Source: Zymobacter sp047495495
GTDB lineage: Bacteria; Pseudomonadota; Gammaproteobacteria; Pseudomonadales; Halomonadaceae
Length of the DNA stretch: 64,000 nucleotides
Reading direction: 5' to 3'
Assembly (NCBI RefSeq): GCF_047495495.1
Contig: NZ_CP179930.1
Span: forward strand, 2,046,001 to 2,110,000
Shown in pieces: positions 26,950 through 35,703 of this stretch. Within the stretch, counting starts at the first letter, position 1, and the number at the start of each line of letters is the position of its first letter. Position numbers and translations under genes: made by a program. Under the pieces are notes generated by a model. The model did no database searches, was not told the origin of the DNA, and worked only from the letters and a program-made list of their open reading frames with translations.

Positions 26950-27421
26950 AAAACGGACCCTCTAAACTCGGTATGGGTCGTTATTTTCATAAAGAAACAC
27001 ACCACCAAAGCCGTGCCACATCCTGCTAATAGCCCCCTTATGGCGCAACGCCCCCTATAAAGTACCGCGCCAGTGTCGGACTTATGCCGTGCCAAACGGT
27101 ATTTGCGCCATGACACGGCGGTAGCACACCTCCCGAACGGGTCTTCACTTCATTCTTTTATCAATCTTAAACAGGCTTTTATTTCTTAAAGAAACACACT
27201 TCCAGCCTTCAGTTAGTCGGGACAATGCCGCCTATGTCACTGAAGATAAATGTGCTCGCAGTGCCTTGCAGGAAATCCTCTTGCGCCACTAGGCATTTTC
27301 AGGCCCGTTCATTGCACGTACAATGCGCGATGGAAAACGCCACCCGCCCGTCGGTAAACGCGCGTTCCTGCGATATCTACAACACTTTTCCTACACGCTG
27401 CTTTTCAGGAAGGCCGGTCAC
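26950..27421. other. 472-bp region between divergent fliA and proS
   Basis: No credible gene. It contains two copies of the 13-mer taaagaaacacac (26990-27002 and 27187-27199) and an AT-rich block around 27150-27200. It must hold the promoters of fliA and proS. The TAAAGAAA part resembles a sigma-28 -35 element, but the following -10 match is poor. Confidence 0.5.
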
Positions 27422-29128
27422 ATGCGCGCCAGTCAATTACACCTCGCGACATTGAAAGAAACTCCCGCTGACGCAGAAGTCGTCAGCCATCAGCTCATGC
27501 TGCGTGCGGGCATGATCCGCAAGCTGGCTTCGGGGCTTTATACTTGGCTGCCACTGGGTCTGCGCACCCTTCGTAAAGTAGAACGCATCGTTCGCGAAGA
27601 AATGGATCGCGCAGGCGCTCAGGAACTGCTGATGCCGTGCATTCAACCGGGCGAGCTGTGGCAGGAATCCGGTCGCTGGGAACAGTACGGCCCTGAACTG
27701 CTGCGCGTGAAAGACCGCCACCACCGCGATTTCTGCGTCGGCCCGACTCATGAAGAGGTCATCACTGACCTGGTGCGTCGCGAGCTGAACTCCTACAAGC
27801 AGCTGCCGATTACCTTCTATCAGGTACAGACCAAATTCCGTGATGAGATCCGCCCGCGCTTCGGTGTGATGCGTGGCCGCGAGTTCATCATGAAAGACGC
27901 GTATTCCTTCCACCTTGATCAGGCCTCGCTGGAAGCGACCTATCAGGTGATGTTTGACGCGTACAGCCGTATCTTCAATCGTCTAGGTCTGAACTTCCGC
28001 CCGGTCATCGCCGATACCGGTTCCATCGGTGGCGAAGCGTCACACGAATTCCATGTACTGGCGCAGTCCGGTGAAGACGCTATCGTGTTCTCTACCGAGT
28101 CCGACTATGCCGCCAACATGGAAAAAGCTGAAGCGCTGGCACCGACCACCGAACGCGCGGCAGCGACTCAGGCGTTGACGCAAGTCGACACGCCGGATAG
28201 CCGCACGATTGACGAACTGGTCAGCCATCACGGTGTGCCGATCACGTCGACGGTCAAGACGCTGATCGTTCAAGGGGCAGAAGGCGGTCTGGTTGCCCTG
28301 CTGGTGCGCGGCGATCACGAACTCAATGAGATCAAGGCCGCTCATCTGCCGGAAGTAGCTGATCCGCTAGTGATGGCAAGCGATGAAGAAGTGCGCGATG
28401 CCATCGGTGCCGGTTTCGGCTCCCTCGGCCCGATCGGGCTCGACATGCCTATCATCGCTGACCGCTCCGTTGCCGTCATGAGCGACTTCGCGGCCGGTGC
28501 CAATGTCGATGGTCAGCACTTCTTCGGCATCAACTGGGAGCGCGACCTGCCGCTGCCCAAGGTCGCCGATATCCGCAACGTAGTCGAAGGCGATCCGTCT
28601 CCTGATGGCAAGGGCTCGCTGTCCATCGCACGCGGCATTGAAGTAGGCCACATCTTCCAGCTCGGCGATAAATACAGCAAAGCGCTGAACGCAACCGTGC
28701 TCAATGATCAGGGCCAGGCCTCCGTTATGACCATGGGCTGCTATGGCATCGGTATTTCGCGCGTGGTGGCGGCCGCTATCGAGCAGAACAACGATGCCTC
28801 CGGCATCATCTGGCCGGAAGCAATCGCACCGTTCACCGTGGCGATTGTGCCGATGAACGCACACCGTTCAGAACGCGTGCGCGAAGCCTCAGAAGCGCTT
28901 TATCAACAGCTGACCGCTGCCGGTTTCGACGTACTGCTGGACGACCGTGATCTGCGCCCGGGCAACAAGTTCGCCGATCTGGAACTGATGGGCATTCCGC
29001 ACCGCATCGTGGTAGGTGACCGTGGTCTGGATCAAGGCGCGCTGGAATACAAGGGCCGTCGTGACGAAGCGCCGACGATGGTGCCGGAACAGGATATCGC
29101 GAGTTTCCTGAGCGAACGCGTCAACTAA
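27422..29128 (+). CDS. proS: Prolyl-tRNA synthetase, bacterial type
   Basis: Class II aminoacyl-tRNA synthetase charging tRNA-Pro. From the ATG at 27422 (MRASQLHLATLKETPADAE) it is 568 residues, close to E. coli ProS. Motif 2 and 3 regions are seen as FRDEIRPRFGVMRGREFIMKDAYSFH (motif 2) and GCYGIGISRV (motif 3); the inserted editing domain (about 225-405) is present, so mischarged Ala can be cleared; a C-terminal anticodon-binding domain ends the protein. The longer open frame upstream to 27323 is not ProS-like. Confidence 0.96.
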   Translation: MRASQLHLATLKETPADAEVVSHQLMLRAGMIRKLASGLYTWLPLGLRTLRKVERIVREEMDRAGAQELLMPCIQPGELWQESGRWEQYGPELLRVKDRHHRDFCVGPTHEEVITDLVRRELNSYKQLPITFYQVQTKFRDEIRPRFGVMRGREFIMKDAYSFHLDQASLEATYQVMFDAYSRIFNRLGLNFRPVIADTGSIGGEASHEFHVLAQSGEDAIVFSTESDYAANMEKAEALAPTTERAAATQALTQVDTPDSRTIDELVSHHGVPITSTVKTLIVQGAEGGLVALLVRGDHELNEIKAAHLPEVADPLVMASDEEVRDAIGAGFGSLGPIGLDMPIIADRSVAVMSDFAAGANVDGQHFFGINWERDLPLPKVADIRNVVEGDPSPDGKGSLSIARGIEVGHIFQLGDKYSKALNATVLNDQGQASVMTMGCYGIGISRVVAAAIEQNNDASGIIWPEAIAPFTVAIVPMNAHRSERVREASEALYQQLTAAGFDVLLDDRDLRPGNKFADLELMGIPHRIVVGDRGLDQGALEYKGRRDEAPTMVPEQDIASFLSERVN

Positions 29129-29150
29129 GCCGCATTCTGCACCGTGTTCG

Positions 29151-29184
29151 CAAGGCCCACCGGCGTGCTGCCGCGTGGGCCTTG
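29151..29184 (+). terminator. Hairpin after proS
   Basis: Perfect 10-bp inverted repeat (caaggcccac / gtgggccttg) with a 14-nt loop, 22 nt past the proS stop. The T-run is weak (ttgtcatgt). Confidence 0.55.
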
Positions 29185-29322
29185 TCATGTCCGCTGTACG
29201 ATCGCGCGTATCATCGCGGATGCCTGTCGCTACAGCGGCGTTTTCCCTATTATCATCCATTCCTATCATCATGAAGTGCGCTGAGGTTGTTCAGCGGCTT
29301 CACGCCCGAAACGGAGGCCCCA

Positions 29323-30798
29323 TTGCCTGATGTCCCTGTGAATGCGGCCCAGCGCTGGCTGCGCAACCTTCGTTTTTACACTCGCCCGCGGATGCTGCTG
29401 ATCCTGATTCTGAGCGCCGTGGCCGGTCAGCAGTACCCGCTACTGTTCACCACGCTGCAGGCATGGTTTCACGATGCTAGCGTCGATGTTGCCACGGTGA
29501 CTCAGCTGACCTGGATCGGGGCCCTGTTCTCACTCAAATTCCTGTGGGCTCCGCTGCTGGATAATGTCCGGCTACCACTGCTGCACCGTCTGCTCGGCAA
29601 ACGACGCAGCTGGCTACTACTGTGCGAAGTCGGCATCATCATCGGCCTGGCCGGAATGGCCTTCCACGACCCGAACAGCTCGCGCCTGCTGCTTATCCTC
29701 TATGCGTTGGTCACGGCCTTTTCCGCTGCCACGCACGATATCGCTCTGGATGCCTACCGCATCGAACTGTCTTCGGCTCCCGATGAACAGACCGCCCTCG
29801 CCTCGACTTACATCATCGGCTACCGACTGGGGATGCTAGTGGGCGGTGCTGGTGCACTCATCATAGGGGCCCAGTTCGGCTGGTCAGCAGCGTATTTCGT
29901 CATGGCGCTGATCACGGCTGCCGGCCTGTTGGCGGTACTGCTGAGCAAGCCGCCCCACGAAACCATTGCCACCGATGAGCTTCTGCCTAAACAGGTCGAG
30001 CGCCTAAAGGACAAGCCGTCTTTCTATCGCGCCCTAGCATTTCTCTATGGTGCGCTGATACAACCCTTGGTGGAGTTCTTCTGCCGTTACAAGGGATTAG
30101 GGGTGCTGTTGCTGGCAATGATCTGCGTCTATCGGCTCAGCGACCAGACCATGGGCAGCCTAGCAATGCCGCTCTATCAGAACGCAGGCTTCAGTGCCGC
30201 GCAGATCGGCAGTGTCAGCAAGGTATTTGGCGTACTGATGACTCTGCTGGGCGGCATCGTCGGCAGCTTGCTAACATCGCGCTATGGCGTGTTCCGCCTG
30301 CTGGTCGTAGGCACGCTACTCGCAAGTGTGACCAACCTGATGTACATATTGGTTGCCCTGAGCGGCACGCCCGCCACCATGCACTACATCGCACCGGGTG
30401 GTGCGCTGGGAAGTCTGGCGGCAGGCGTCATTGCGATGCTGATTCCGCTGGCAGACCTGTTGCACGCCTTGGGCGTGACGCCACTTGTACTGCTGGCAAC
30501 CACCATTGCGGCAGACAACCTTGCCAGCGGAATCGCGGGCACGGTGCTGGTCGGTTTCTTTGCCTCGCTGACGTCACGTCACTACACGGCAACACAAGCC
30601 GCGCTGTTCAGCTCGCTGATGACTCTGCCTGGCAAGCTACTGGGGGGCTTCAGCGGTCAGTATGTCGATCTCTACGGCTATCCGATCTCGTTCTTCATGT
30701 CGACACTGATTGGCCTGCCAGCACTGCTGCTGGCTATTGCGGTCTACACTGTGGCGCGCCCCATTCAACAGCGCTCTCAACAGGAAGATGACGACTAG
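29323..30798 (+). CDS. ampG: Muropeptide transporter AmpG
   Basis: Inner-membrane MFS permease importing GlcNAc-anhydroMurNAc peptides for cell-wall recycling and, where present, AmpC signalling. I start at the TTG at 29323 because a GGAGG lies 5 nt upstream; the open frame extends to another TTG at 29287. The protein of 491 residues has about 14 hydrophobic helices, with FTTLQAWF, LKFLWAPLLD, GKRRSWLL and THDIALDAYRIE, all typical AmpG segments. It is followed by the unknown 628-residue gene on the same strand, 162 nt away. Confidence 0.92.
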   Translation: MPDVPVNAAQRWLRNLRFYTRPRMLLILILSAVAGQQYPLLFTTLQAWFHDASVDVATVTQLTWIGALFSLKFLWAPLLDNVRLPLLHRLLGKRRSWLLLCEVGIIIGLAGMAFHDPNSSRLLLILYALVTAFSAATHDIALDAYRIELSSAPDEQTALASTYIIGYRLGMLVGGAGALIIGAQFGWSAAYFVMALITAAGLLAVLLSKPPHETIATDELLPKQVERLKDKPSFYRALAFLYGALIQPLVEFFCRYKGLGVLLLAMICVYRLSDQTMGSLAMPLYQNAGFSAAQIGSVSKVFGVLMTLLGGIVGSLLTSRYGVFRLLVVGTLLASVTNLMYILVALSGTPATMHYIAPGGALGSLAAGVIAMLIPLADLLHALGVTPLVLLATTIAADNLASGIAGTVLVGFFASLTSRHYTATQAALFSSLMTLPGKLLGGFSGQYVDLYGYPISFFMSTLIGLPALLLAIAVYTVARPIQQRSQQEDDD

Positions 30799-30820
30799 CA
30801 ATACATTACCGCCGTGAATC

Positions 30821-30862
30821 GTTCCATGCCGTCATCCGCCACTAGCGTTGAGGGCATGGAAC
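30821..30862 (+). repeat. 10-bp inverted repeat after ampG
   Basis: gttccatgcc (30821-30830) pairs with ggcatggaac (30853-30862). No T-run, so terminator function is uncertain; it may stabilise the ampG message. Confidence 0.45.
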
Positions 30863-30960
30863 GCTATCCTGTTCATCTATCGGTGCATCATCAGTACGGA
30901 CAGCAGGCATTGCGCCTGGCCGTCCACCTTTCTTGAACCGCAACCCTTGCCAGGAGATCA

Positions 30961-32847
30961 ATGGGTTTTCATCTCTTCCGCTCACGACATGCGTTCGAGC
31001 ACGAACACCGCTCACGCCCTTCCGCCCGCATCCGTCTAGAACGCGACGGCCATGCTCATATCCGCCGCATGGCAGCCGCCATCGAAAGCGTGCCATGGAC
31101 CAACACCCTGCTGAGCCTGCTATGGTTCGGCGGCCCTATCACCATCGCGGGCGCACTGGGCGGTTACTATCTTGGCTATGGGCACCTGCCAACAATGGGC
31201 AACCTGATCTTCTTTTTCTTCTTTGCCGTGCTGACAGGGGCGTCGGGGATCGCCTCCACCATTTTGAACAACTATCGCCGCGCGGGCCGCTATCGTCGTG
31301 CCGCTCAGCGGATCGCCCGGGTGATGTCAGCACTGCCCGATATCATCCACGCGACGCGCAACCTGAGCGTGGAAGGTCTGGAAGGGGAAGCCCGCCAGCG
31401 TGAAGCCGCCACGCTATTGCTGCGTCGCCCGGACCTTTCCCCTGCAGGGCTAGAGCTGGCAGCGCAGGAGCTGTTGGGGGATGAAACGCATGCCCGCTTG
31501 CTGGTCGATATCGACGTCTACCGACGGCAGGGACTTTTCGCACGTATTCAGGATCTGTATGACGAACATCACGACACGCTGAGCGCTCAGCTGTCTGCGC
31601 TGGACGAACTGGCACCCGAAGCAGCCAGCCTGTTGCGCGACCGCTTTCAGGGGCGCGCTCCCCAGCTGTACGACGGTGTACCGCGGCCCCCCAACTTCAT
31701 TGAGAACATTCTGGCGGCCATTGAAGAAGACGATGACCTGCTGATGACGATGAAGGACGTCGAAGCGATGCTGGTGTTGGCCTTCGAACTAATCAATGGC
31801 CGCGAGCTGCCCACGCTGATGTTCGAGTATAAAGGGCAATGGCGACGTGCCCGCATGCTCGACACGCTGGAACGCGCGCGCTCTCGCTACCGCATTGCAC
31901 AGGCCACCGGACTTTCCCGCCTGCGCGCGCTATCGTCTTATCTGGCAGAGCAGGAAGATACGCTGGTTGAAGACACGCCGGTCGGGCTGCGCAGCGACGT
32001 TTTGCTGGAACGTACCCGCGAGGCCATGGATGACCTTGCCCTGCGCATCCACCAACAAGCTGATCACGCCGAATCGCATCGGCACGATATCGAGACACGC
32101 CAGCAACTACGCACTAGCGCTCGCACGCTGTCCAATGCAATGCGTCTGTTCAAACACATGCGCCACGGCTACGAGCAGACCGGCCGCCATCATGCCCAGT
32201 TGCTACGCCTGAGCGAACGCTGGGACAGACACAGTGAAGACACACCGCGCTTGCACCTCAAGGGGACTCGTCCGGGGCTACGCATCCGCGAAGACAGCAT
32301 TGCGCTCAATGACCACGACAAGGCCACCTTTCATCGTCAGCTACTGGCCTTTCTGGATGCCGATGTGCTGCCACGGCTAAACCGCGAGACACCTCGTGCG
32401 TTCACCGCCGACACCGCCAAGCGGCTAGCCATAGAGATCGCCGTCATTCTGGAGCCGATGGTGCACCTGTCACACCCCGAGGTGCAGCGTGCCATCTATG
32501 CCACTCATGCCGCCGACTTCAGCCCCATCGAACCTCACCTGTCAGGAGCCTCCAAAGCCGCGCTCGGCGCAGCACTGGTCAGCGAGGTGCGCGATGACCT
32601 TTCCCGCAGTGCTGAATCACTGGCCCTTGCACTGGTACGCCACTACCGTATCGAGCTGGAAGACGACACGATCGACTTCCTGCATCGGCACTATGGCGCA
32701 CGCCGCAACATGCTGACACTGGTGTCAAAGCACGACGAACGCCAGCGTCGCCCCGTCAGCCTGCTGTCCCAAGGGCTGCCATCAATCGGCCCTCCCTCTC
32801 GGTTATGGTATCGCGCCCTAGTGCGTGCCCGACAGGTTCTGGGATAG
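30961..32847 (+). CDS. Unknown membrane-anchored helical protein (628 aa)
   Basis: ATG at 30961 with aggag 5 nt upstream, so translation is well supported. The protein has a basic N-terminus (about 1-45), two close membrane helices (about 47-75, LLSLLWFGGPITIAGALGG, and about 79-102, NLIFFFFFAVLTGASGIAS), and then more than 500 residues of mostly helical, charged sequence rich in Arg, Glu, Leu and Ala. No catalytic motif, P-loop, cysteine cluster or signal peptide is visible. The body is predicted to be cytoplasmic. I recognise no family. It lies between ampG and topB; neither neighbour predicts its job. Confidence 0.8.
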   Translation: MGFHLFRSRHAFEHEHRSRPSARIRLERDGHAHIRRMAAAIESVPWTNTLLSLLWFGGPITIAGALGGYYLGYGHLPTMGNLIFFFFFAVLTGASGIASTILNNYRRAGRYRRAAQRIARVMSALPDIIHATRNLSVEGLEGEARQREAATLLLRRPDLSPAGLELAAQELLGDETHARLLVDIDVYRRQGLFARIQDLYDEHHDTLSAQLSALDELAPEAASLLRDRFQGRAPQLYDGVPRPPNFIENILAAIEEDDDLLMTMKDVEAMLVLAFELINGRELPTLMFEYKGQWRRARMLDTLERARSRYRIAQATGLSRLRALSSYLAEQEDTLVEDTPVGLRSDVLLERTREAMDDLALRIHQQADHAESHRHDIETRQQLRTSARTLSNAMRLFKHMRHGYEQTGRHHAQLLRLSERWDRHSEDTPRLHLKGTRPGLRIREDSIALNDHDKATFHRQLLAFLDADVLPRLNRETPRAFTADTAKRLAIEIAVILEPMVHLSHPEVQRAIYATHAADFSPIEPHLSGASKAALGAALVSEVRDDLSRSAESLALALVRHYRIELEDDTIDFLHRHYGARRNMLTLVSKHDERQRRPVSLLSQGLPSIGPPSRLWYRALVRARQVLG

Positions 32848-33141
32848 CGCAACGCTGCAGGGTCAACAATGGAATCCACCGCCGCTATACTGTATGGATC
32901 ATCATGAGTAAGATAAACGCATCGCTCATAGCGCTCCTCTGTCACAGCACGCCGTGAAGAGGCTCCGAAATATCGCTTAGCCGTGCGGCCCGACACGCGA
33001 CACGGTGACCCAAAAATGCCGTTACCGGCAGAATACACGGCAACGGCTAACCCTCGTGACGGATAGCACTACGTCATCGCTCGAACCTGCGCCCCGCCCT
33101 GCCAGGAACGGCGCCATACCGCTCGATCAAGGACACGGACG

Positions 33142-35055
33142 TTGATTCTGTACATTGCCGAAAAGCCCAGCGTTGGACGCGCCGTTGCAGACGTACTGCC
33201 CAAGCCTCATCAGAAAGGAGACGGCTTCATCCGGGTCGCGAATGGCGACGTCGTCACGTGGTGCATCGGTCACTTGTTGGAACAGGCCGAGCCGGAAGCC
33301 TATGACCCTGCCTACAAGAAGTGGAAGAAAGAACACCTTCCCATTGTGCCCGTCGAATGGAAGCAGCACGTCAAAAGTCAGACGCGTAAGCAATTCAACA
33401 CCGTTAAGAAGCTGATCAAGGAAGCCGATCAGCTGGTCAACATGGGCGACCCCGATCGCGTCGGTCAGATCTTGGTAGACGAGGTCATCAACTACTCGGG
33501 AATCGGCAAGACCAAACGTGAAGCCACGCTGCGCTGTCTGGTTAACGATATGAACCCGGCCGCCATCAAGAAAGCGCTCAACAACCTGCGCAAGAACACC
33601 GAGTTTATTCCGCTGGCCACCTCCGCGCTGGCCAGGGCAAGGGCTGACTGGCTCTACGGCATCAACATGACACGCCTCTGCACACTGCTGGGCCAGAGTG
33701 CCGGCTACAACGGCGTGCTGTCTATCGGGCGCGTACAGACCCCCGTGCTAGGGCTGGTCGTGCATCGGGACCGCGAAATCGAACACTTCGTTTCCAAGCC
33801 GTTTTATGAGGTGCTGGTCACGCTGCGCACCGCGGCGGGCGAGTCTTTCATCGCCAAATGGAAACCCAGCGCTGCCTGCCAGCCTTATATGGACGATGAG
33901 AAGCGGATGCTTTCACGAAAGCTGGCCGAGTTCGTTCTGGCCAAGGTGAAAGGCAAGGAAGGGCTTATCAAAGTCGTCACGCGCGACAGGAAACAGCAGG
34001 CCGCACCGCTGCCCTACAATCTATCGGCGCTTCAGATCGACGCATCAAAACGCTTCAACCTGAACGCTCAGAAAACGCTGGATATATGCCAGCAACTCTA
34101 TGAACGCCACAAGCTCATCACCTATCCGCGCTCAGACTGTCGCTACCTGCCAAAGGATCACTACCACGAGCGGCAGACGGTCACCCAATCAATCGCTCAA
34201 ACGGCAACAACGCTGGCAAAAGCCGTGCAGAATGCCAACCTCAGCCTCAAGAGCAAGGCCTGGAACGATGCCAAGATCAGCGCGCACCATGCCATTATCC
34301 CTACCTCTCGGGCCATGGCTGCTGAACGACTCACTCAGGACGAAAGCAACGTCTATGCCTTGATTGCCCGTCAGTATCTGATGCAGTTCTATCCGCCCTT
34401 CGAATATGCGGAGCATCAGATCGACAGCGAGATAGAGGGTGGCCTGTTCATCGCCCGCCAGACCTCTGTTATAGCCGAGGGATGGAAAGCACTACTGCCC
34501 CCACAGAAGCCTGCCGGACAAAACTCGGAAGCGCGAGCTACCGCCCTGCCTGACGTGACGGCGGGCGACCCCGTCACGTGCACTGACGGCAAGGTCGATG
34601 AAAAGCAGACCACGCCTCCCAAACGCTTCACCGATGCTACCCTGCTGGCCGCCATGACGGGTATCGCACGCTTCGTATCAGATCCAGAGGTGAAGAAGGT
34701 ACTCCGAGATACCGACGGTCTAGGCACAGAAGCTACCCGAGCAGGAATCATCGAGCTGCTGTTTAAGCGCCAGTTTTTGATCAAGAAAGGCAAGGAAATC
34801 CACTCAACGGAAATCGGCAGGCAGCTTGTCGGTAGCCTACCGGAACGCATGGTGGCCCCCGACATGACGGCACACTGGGAGTCCCAGCTTGAAGCCATCA
34901 GTGAAAAGCAGATGCGCTACGGACAGTTCATGCAGCCGCTGACGGAAGGGCTGAACGTCCTGATTGATGAAGTCGGGCGCAGCAACTTCTCCGCGCTGCG
35001 CGGCATGGGTAAAAAGACCGTAAGAAAGGCTCGGAGAACCGCCCGAAAGAAATGA
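33142..35055 (+). CDS. topB: DNA topoisomerase III, TOPRIM triad altered
   Basis: Type IA topoisomerase that decatenates DNA through a single-strand break. TTG start at 33142 with aagga upstream; the protein begins MILYIAEKPSVGRAVADVLP and is 637 residues, near the E. coli 653. The catalytic tyrosine is Tyr328 in ITYPRSDCRYLP, and Glu7, Asp103 and Asp105 of the metal site are present. Position 107 is Val (GDPDRVGQ) where the family has Glu (DPDREGQ), so the third acidic residue is missing. No zinc fingers are seen; the C-terminus is basic (KKTVRKARRTARKK). Activity is probable but metal binding may be weaker. Its stop codon opens an 8-nt repeat array. Confidence 0.93.
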   Translation: MILYIAEKPSVGRAVADVLPKPHQKGDGFIRVANGDVVTWCIGHLLEQAEPEAYDPAYKKWKKEHLPIVPVEWKQHVKSQTRKQFNTVKKLIKEADQLVNMGDPDRVGQILVDEVINYSGIGKTKREATLRCLVNDMNPAAIKKALNNLRKNTEFIPLATSALARARADWLYGINMTRLCTLLGQSAGYNGVLSIGRVQTPVLGLVVHRDREIEHFVSKPFYEVLVTLRTAAGESFIAKWKPSAACQPYMDDEKRMLSRKLAEFVLAKVKGKEGLIKVVTRDRKQQAAPLPYNLSALQIDASKRFNLNAQKTLDICQQLYERHKLITYPRSDCRYLPKDHYHERQTVTQSIAQTATTLAKAVQNANLSLKSKAWNDAKISAHHAIIPTSRAMAAERLTQDESNVYALIARQYLMQFYPPFEYAEHQIDSEIEGGLFIARQTSVIAEGWKALLPPQKPAGQNSEARATALPDVTAGDPVTCTDGKVDEKQTTPPKRFTDATLLAAMTGIARFVSDPEVKKVLRDTDGLGTEATRAGIIELLFKRQFLIKKGKEIHSTEIGRQLVGSLPERMVAPDMTAHWESQLEAISEKQMRYGQFMQPLTEGLNVLIDEVGRSNFSALRGMGKKTVRKARRTARKK

Positions 35056-35185
35056 GCCGTTGAGCCGTTGAGCCGTTGAGCCGTTGAGCCGTTGAGCCGT
35101 TGAGCCGTTGAGCCGTTGAGCCGTTGAGCCGTTGAGCCGTTGAGCCGTTGAGCCGTTGAGCCGTTGAGCCGTTGAGCCGTTGAGC
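35053..35185. repeat. 16 x 8-nt array (tgagccgt) starting at the topB stop codon
   Basis: Sixteen perfect copies of tgagccgt run from 35053 to 35180, followed by a partial copy tgagc. The first TGA is the topB stop codon, so any change in copy number leaves the stop in place. The minus strand is free of stop codons across the array and would read as an octapeptide repeat (LNGSTAQR), most likely not a real protein. Confidence 0.97.
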
Positions 35186-35703
35186 AGGGGCATTTCATCA
35201 TGCGGCGCCGCCATACCGACAACATTGTGCGCCATAAATGAGGCATGTTCGGTGCTTGACCTGGTCGACATCGCCTATGAACGCTCTACCGTTCAGGGCC
35301 GGTGTTCTTGTTAAACGCTGCGTGCTGATCGGTGGCGACGAGTGTCGCGTCGAAGGCCTGTCGTCGACAGGTTTGCACAGGCCATCACTAATTTCCCTCT
35401 CCTTTCAGTCAGCTACCGCCCCCACCTTTCGAGTCTTCGATTTTCATCAGCACGTGACGTATCGGATTAGCTGAGAACACAACCCATTTGCACAAAGCCG
35501 CGCCTCTAAAAGTTATCGATCGGGCATAGACCAATAGACAACATTCCAGCCTCATCAATAAGTTGTAAGCGATCTTCTGTTATTTCCCACGAATGGTAGA
35601 TTGGAAATGTGACAGAGCATGCACGATCGGAACAACGTTGCTGACCAAGCCATCTTCCTGTGCACCTGCTCTGACCCTTATAGAATCTCCAGGAGTTCTG
35701 CTC
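35186..35703. other. 518-bp region between the repeat array and the first permease
   Basis: No convincing intact gene. The minus strand at 35506-35613 could encode a 35-residue stretch ending in HSWEITEDRLQLIDEAG then LCPIDNF, which has a protein-like rhythm and local low GC; it may be a gene remnant. The right end holds the permease start with an aggag ribosome site and a -10-like tagaat near 35682. Confidence 0.5.
35506..35613 (-). pseudogene. Possible short gene remnant
   Basis: A 35-residue stretch with normal-looking protein composition, ending at a stop at 35506. The upstream extension in the same frame is rich in Cys, Arg and Gln and does not look like protein, so I treat this as a possible decayed end of a lost gene. 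I recognise no family. It could also be chance. Confidence 0.2.

Noticed and set aside
26950..27130. Sigma-54 promoter upstream of fliA
   Set aside because: tggcacgg occurs twice on the minus strand, but the required GC at the -12 position with correct spacing is missing.
34837..35271. Minus-strand frame with LNGSTAQR octapeptide repeats
   Set aside because: It is the reverse reading of the 8-nt array and the end of topB, with no start signal or conserved part.
35238..35474. Plus-strand 78-codon frame after the topB repeat array
   Set aside because: No ribosome site, composition unlike protein, no recognised family.
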